8,426 nt of DNA from Candidatus Bipolaricaulota bacterium (GTDB lineage Bacteria; Bipolaricaulota; Bipolaricaulia; RBG-16-55-9; DRXL01), in assembly GCA_023512665.1 (NCBI GenBank), contig JAILZC010000026.1, positions 1 to 8,426 of the forward strand, written 5' to 3'. Shown in pieces: positions 6,538 to 8,426 of this stretch; position 1 is the stretch's first letter, and every line of letters starts with the position of its first letter. Position numbers and translations under genes: made by a program. The notes beneath the pieces were generated by a model. It ran no database searches and was not told the DNA's origin. It saw only the letters and a program-made list of their open reading frames with translations.

Positions 6538-6990
6538 GTGTCCGAAGAAGAGCGCGCCCGCGCGTATCTGTTAAGACTGTTGAAGCATCGTCCGCGCAGC
6601 CGTTATGAGGCGCTCACCCGGTTGCAGCAGAGAGGGTTCGCTCAGGAGATCATCGAGTCCGTGCTTGAGCAAGCATCGCGCGCGGGGATTTTAGACGACG
6701 CGAAGTTCGCCCAGCTCTGGGTCGAAGATCGTCTCTCGCGTCGTCCGAGGAGCCGTCGCGCCCTTGAGCGCGAGCTGCGGGCGAAGGGGGTCGCCCCAGA
6801 ACTGATAGGGCGAGCCCTCGCGCATGCGGAACTTGACGAGGAAGCGTTGGTGAAGCAGCTCATCGCGGAGCGTTTACCCAGATTGCGCTCGCTTGATGCA
6901 GCGACGCGCGTGCGTCGGCTTGTGGGGTTTTTGCGTCGTCGCGGGTTCTCTGGGCACATCATCCGTCGGGCTCTCCGTGACGCTAAGTGA
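6538..6990 (+). CDS. recX: RecA regulator RecX
   Basis: RecX binds RecA filaments and tunes their growth and activity. The 150-residue, Arg- and Glu-rich, all-helical product has the three-helix repeat pattern of the family. Visible landmarks are AYLLRLLKHRPRSRYEALTRL (9-29, minus conservative changes), LDDAKFAQLWVEDRL, RSRRALERELRAKGV and a final GFSGHIIRRAL. The start is GTG at 6538, 3 bases after the recA stop, with GGAG in the recA end as its ribosome site (6 bases spacing); both are probably co-transcribed and translationally coupled. The gene ends next to a strong hairpin. Confidence 0.95.
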   Translation: MSEEERARAYLLRLLKHRPRSRYEALTRLQQRGFAQEIIESVLEQASRAGILDDAKFAQLWVEDRLSRRPRSRRALERELRAKGVAPELIGRALAHAELDEEALVKQLIAERLPRLRSLDAATRVRRLVGFLRRRGFSGHIIRRALRDAK

Positions 6991-6999
6991 GAGGGAGGG

Positions 7000-7039
7000 A
7001 GCGGGAGCCCCCTCTAAGGAGATAGGAGGAGCTCCCGCT
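7000..7039. terminator. Strong hairpin between recX and a convergent small gene, possible two-way terminator
   Basis: AGCGGGAGC (7000-7008) pairs perfectly with GCTCCCGCT (7031-7039); CCTC (7011-7014) with GAGG (7026-7029) extends the stem past a small bulge. It lies between the recX stop (6990) and the stop of the minus-strand gene at 7059. Neither side has a U-tract, so it is not a classic Rho-independent terminator. Its purine-rich flanks (GAGAGGGAG, GAGGGAGGGAG) resemble the repeats near mutL and csaB, so it may be a diverged relative. Confidence 0.5.
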
Positions 7040-7058
7040 TGGGCGAGAGGGAGTGGGC

Positions 7059-7289
7059 TCAATATCCCAGACGGCGATAGGACGCGATATAGACCGTGTC
7101 GTAGTTGGAGACGTGCTCGTAGAGCGACTCGTTCTCCGCCAGGGGCTGCAATCCGGACTGCAAGGTGACCAAGCTGCGTGGATCAATCCCCAAGAACAGC
7201 TTGAGCTGGGAGACCGTCAATCCGAACGGGATACAGACCATCGCGAAGCTGAGCCCGCTGAGCGTCTGCACATAAATCCACTTGTTCAT
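7059..7289 (-). CDS. Hypothetical small protein with a hydrophobic N-terminal segment
   Basis: I do not recognise this 76-residue protein. It starts MNKWIYVQ, runs through a moderately hydrophobic stretch (about 9-28, containing SFAMVCIPFGLTV) that could be a membrane anchor or uncleaved signal, then a polar C-terminal half ending in YIASYRRLGY. The support for a real gene is a near-ideal ribosome site, AAGGAG, about 5 bases upstream of the ATG at 7289 (minus strand), and a stop just before the recX hairpin. An upstream GTG at 7295 overlaps the ribosome site and is less likely. It runs against recX and away from rpsT. No motif suggests an enzymatic role. Confidence 0.55.
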   Translation of the reverse strand: MNKWIYVQTLSGLSFAMVCIPFGLTVSQLKLFLGIDPRSLVTLQSGLQPLAENESLYEHVSNYDTVYIASYRRLGY

Positions 7290-7500
7290 GGCCACTCCTT
7301 TCTTGCAGCTGAGCGAATAACCTACCCTGTCACGGGGGGATAAGTTTCAGGTCGGCAGAGATGCGATCTAACACGATCGGCAGCAGGAGCGCAAATGCCA
7401 CAGGCACGTTCACCCCTAACTGTCGCAGCTTGCGCCACGGACTCCCTCCGCCCATCCTCTGCCTGCTATCTGGATCTCTTGGCGCACCGACCCGTCGTCC
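7290..7500. other. Stretch with no confident gene
   Basis: Apart from the ribosome site of the small minus-strand gene (near 7295-7300) and the doubtful 41-residue frame at 7330-7455, I see no tRNA, repeat array or clear promoter here. The rpsT promoter begins at 7501. Confidence 0.5.
7330..7455 (-). CDS. Possible very small membrane protein
   Basis: A 41-residue reading frame, MGGGSPWRKLRQLG followed by a hydrophobic segment (VNVPVAFALLLPIVLDRI) and a short polar end. It could be a single-pass membrane peptide with a basic cytoplasmic start. It ends 40 bases before the ATG of the 76-residue gene, so the two could share a transcript. Against it: AGAGG touches the ATG with no spacer, there is no visible promoter, and I recognise no family. 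The frame stays open upstream into the rpsT promoter (GTG at 7545, TTG at 7560). Confidence 0.25.
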   Translation of the reverse strand: MGGGSPWRKLRQLGVNVPVAFALLLPIVLDRISADLKLIPP

Positions 7501-7529
7501 TTGACGGCCTTGCCCCGATCTGATAAGAT
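7501..7529 (+). promoter_or_regulatory. rpsT-recJ promoter, near-consensus sigma70 with extended -10
   Basis: TTGACG (7501-7506), exactly 17 bases, then TAAGAT (7524-7529) preceded by TGA, an extended -10. Transcription should start near 7536, giving a leader of about 66 bases before rpsT. A short inverted repeat, CCGTC (7492-7496) and GACGG (7503-7507), overlaps the -35. This is the best promoter in the window, as expected for a ribosomal protein gene. Confidence 0.7.
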
Positions 7530-7588
7530 ATTTGAGCTTTCTCACGCTGTGCTTTCGCAAGGAACTGAACTCAAGCTTTATCTATGAT

Positions 7589-7597
7589 GAGGTGATC
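7589..7597 (+). promoter_or_regulatory. Very strong Shine-Dalgarno for rpsT
   Basis: GAGGTGATC matches nine bases of the complement of the 16S rRNA 3' end (AAGGAGGTGATC). GAGGTG ends 7 bases before the ATT at 7602, ideal spacing. It decides the start, since no ATG, GTG or TTG lies between the in-frame stop (TGA 7593-7595) and the conserved S20 N-terminus. Confidence 0.75.
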
Positions 7598-7601
7598 TCT
7601 T

Positions 7602-7862
7602 ATTCCCAACGTACGAGCGGCAGAAAAGGCCTTACGGAAGAGCGAGCGGGCCCGGGTGCGCAACCTCAAGCGCAAGGAGGCCCTCCGCCAAGTCATCCGA
7701 CAGATTCGCAAGCACCTGAGCGCGGGGCAGAAGCAAGAGGCCCAGGCGCTCCTGTCCCAATTGGCCAAGGCGGCGGACAAGGCCGCCGCGCGCGGCACGA
7801 TCCACAAGAACAAGGCCGCACGCCTGAAAGCGCGCTTCATGAAGATGGTCGCGCACGCCTAA
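7602..7862 (+). CDS. rpsT: 30S ribosomal protein S20, apparent ATT start
   Basis: S20 is a small basic helical protein that binds 16S rRNA in the body of the 30S subunit. The frame reads (M)PNVRAAEKALRKSERARVRN and ends with the family block GTIHKNKAARLKARFMK. The 86 residues fit the usual length of about 87. The canonical start MPN(I)KSAxKR aligns only if translation begins at ATT 7602; the next possible start, GTG 7656, would remove 18 conserved residues. A 9-base Shine-Dalgarno match at ideal distance supports ATT. In E. coli rpsT also uses a non-AUG codon (UUG), tied to feedback control by S20, so similar control is plausible here. recJ starts 7 bases after the stop. A sequencing error (true ATG) remains possible. 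Confidence 0.93.
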   Translation: MPNVRAAEKALRKSERARVRNLKRKEALRQVIRQIRKHLSAGQKQEAQALLSQLAKAADKAAARGTIHKNKAARLKARFMKMVAHA

Positions 7863-7869
7863 CGGTCTC

Positions 7870-8426
7870 ATGTCCCAGGGTGCCGTGGTGCGGTCGCTGA
7901 TCTACAAGCGCCGCTGGCGTCTCAAGGATCTTCCTGTCGAGCGGGCAGCGCAGATCGCCCGTGAGCTGGGGTGTTCGGCTCCGCTCGCGCGCGTCTTGGC
8001 CGCCCGCGCCCCAGACAACCCCACCGAGCTGCTCGACCACGAGATGGGACAGCTCCATTCCCCGTGGGAACTGCGAGGGGTCACAGAGGCCGTCTCGCGC
8101 ATTGACCGTGCCCTGCACCAGGGCGAAAAGATCTTCATTCAGGGGGATTTCGACGTAGACGGCATCACCAGCACCGCGTTGCTCTATAAAGCGTTACGTG
8201 CGCTGGGCGCTCAAGGGGTCAAAGTTGATCTCTCAGACCGCGAGCGCGGCCACGGCCTCAGCGACGCTGTGATACGCCGTCTCAAGGACGAGGGCTTTTC
8301 GCTCTTGATCACGGCCGACTGCGGGATCTCTGAAATCGAGTTCGTCGCACATCTACAAGAGCATGGCATTGACGTCATTGTTAGTGATCATCACCATCCG
8401 CCGGAGCAACTACCCCCAGCTTGTGC
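7870..8426 (+). CDS. recJ: Single-stranded-DNA 5'-3' exonuclease RecJ, 3'-truncated by the window edge
   Basis: RecJ degrades single-stranded DNA 5' to 3' in RecFOR recombination, mismatch repair and base excision repair. The visible 185 codons include the DHH-phosphoesterase motifs in order: GDFDVDGITSTALL (DxD for metal, motif I, with Phe for the usual Tyr), ITADCG (motif II, Ala for Val) and VSDHHHP (the DHH motif), followed by LPPA as in the family. The part before motif I (LHSPWELRGVTEAVSRIDRAL) aligns with the usual LxDPxxLxDMxxAVxRI. The start ATG 7870 lies 7 bases after rpsT and lacks a clear ribosome site, so translational coupling to rpsT is likely. The rest of the gene lies beyond the window. 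Confidence 0.93.
   Translation, partial: MSQGAVVRSLIYKRRWRLKDLPVERAAQIARELGCSAPLARVLAARAPDNPTELLDHEMGQLHSPWELRGVTEAVSRIDRALHQGEKIFIQGDFDVDGITSTALLYKALRALGAQGVKVDLSDRERGHGLSDAVIRRLKDEGFSLLITADCGISEIEFVAHLQEHGIDVIVSDHHHPPEQLPPAC

Noticed and set aside
7584..7595. Mini-frame ATG ATG AGG TGA just upstream of and in frame with rpsT, as a leader peptide or as TGA readthrough
   Set aside because: TGA is a normal stop elsewhere (recA, recX), readthrough would give a non-S20 start, and the stop overlaps the ribosome site by coincidence of GAGGTGATC.
7656..7862. rpsT starting at GTG 7656
   Set aside because: It would delete the conserved S20 N-terminus that is visible in frame upstream, and has no ribosome site.

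Overview
The window looks like chromosomal core DNA from a GC-rich (roughly 58-60% by eye) bacterium with an outer membrane. The evidence is two small signal-peptide beta-barrel-like proteins, one of which ends in a C-terminal Phe signature. It also carries CsaB, the pyruvyl transferase that pyruvylates the cell-wall polymer anchoring SLH-domain S-layer proteins. This mix suggests a deep-branching, possibly thermophilic diderm such as Bipolaricaulota/Acetothermia or a Deinococcus-Thermus-like lineage. That placement is inference, not proof.

Layout. Positions 3-1607 (+) hold the 3' part of mutL, of the endonuclease-bearing type. Positions 1659-4306 (-) hold a two-gene operon converging on mutL: a DUF5693-type polytopic membrane protein and csaB, overlapping by 19 bases. 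A divergent promoter region (4307-4438) follows, then two tandem 162-residue envelope proteins (4439-4927 and 4963-5451, +). Next is recA with its own sigma70-like promoter (5506-6534) and recX (6538-6990). After a hairpin come one probable and one doubtful small minus-strand ORF (7059-7289 and 7330-7455). The window ends with a well-formed promoter, rpsT (7602-7862) and the start of recJ (7870 to the edge).

Functionally this is a DNA-repair neighbourhood (mutL, recA-recX, recJ) interleaved with cell-envelope genes (csaB, DUF5693, two barrel-like proteins). Four items stand out. (1) A family of GC-rich palindromic repeats occurs five times in 1.4 kb; four copies are read in frame as protein, three forming most of the MutL interdomain linker and one between the halves of CsaB, and the fifth supplies the csaB stop codon. 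(2) rpsT appears to start at a rare ATT codon behind a very strong Shine-Dalgarno. (3) RecA has an unusual DNA-binding loop L2, with Thr where the conserved Glu normally sits and one extra residue. (4) The first 50 bases are about 90% G+C and do not read as the expected MutL block. I see no CRISPR array, toxin-antitoxin pair, phage gene, transposase, tRNA or rRNA.
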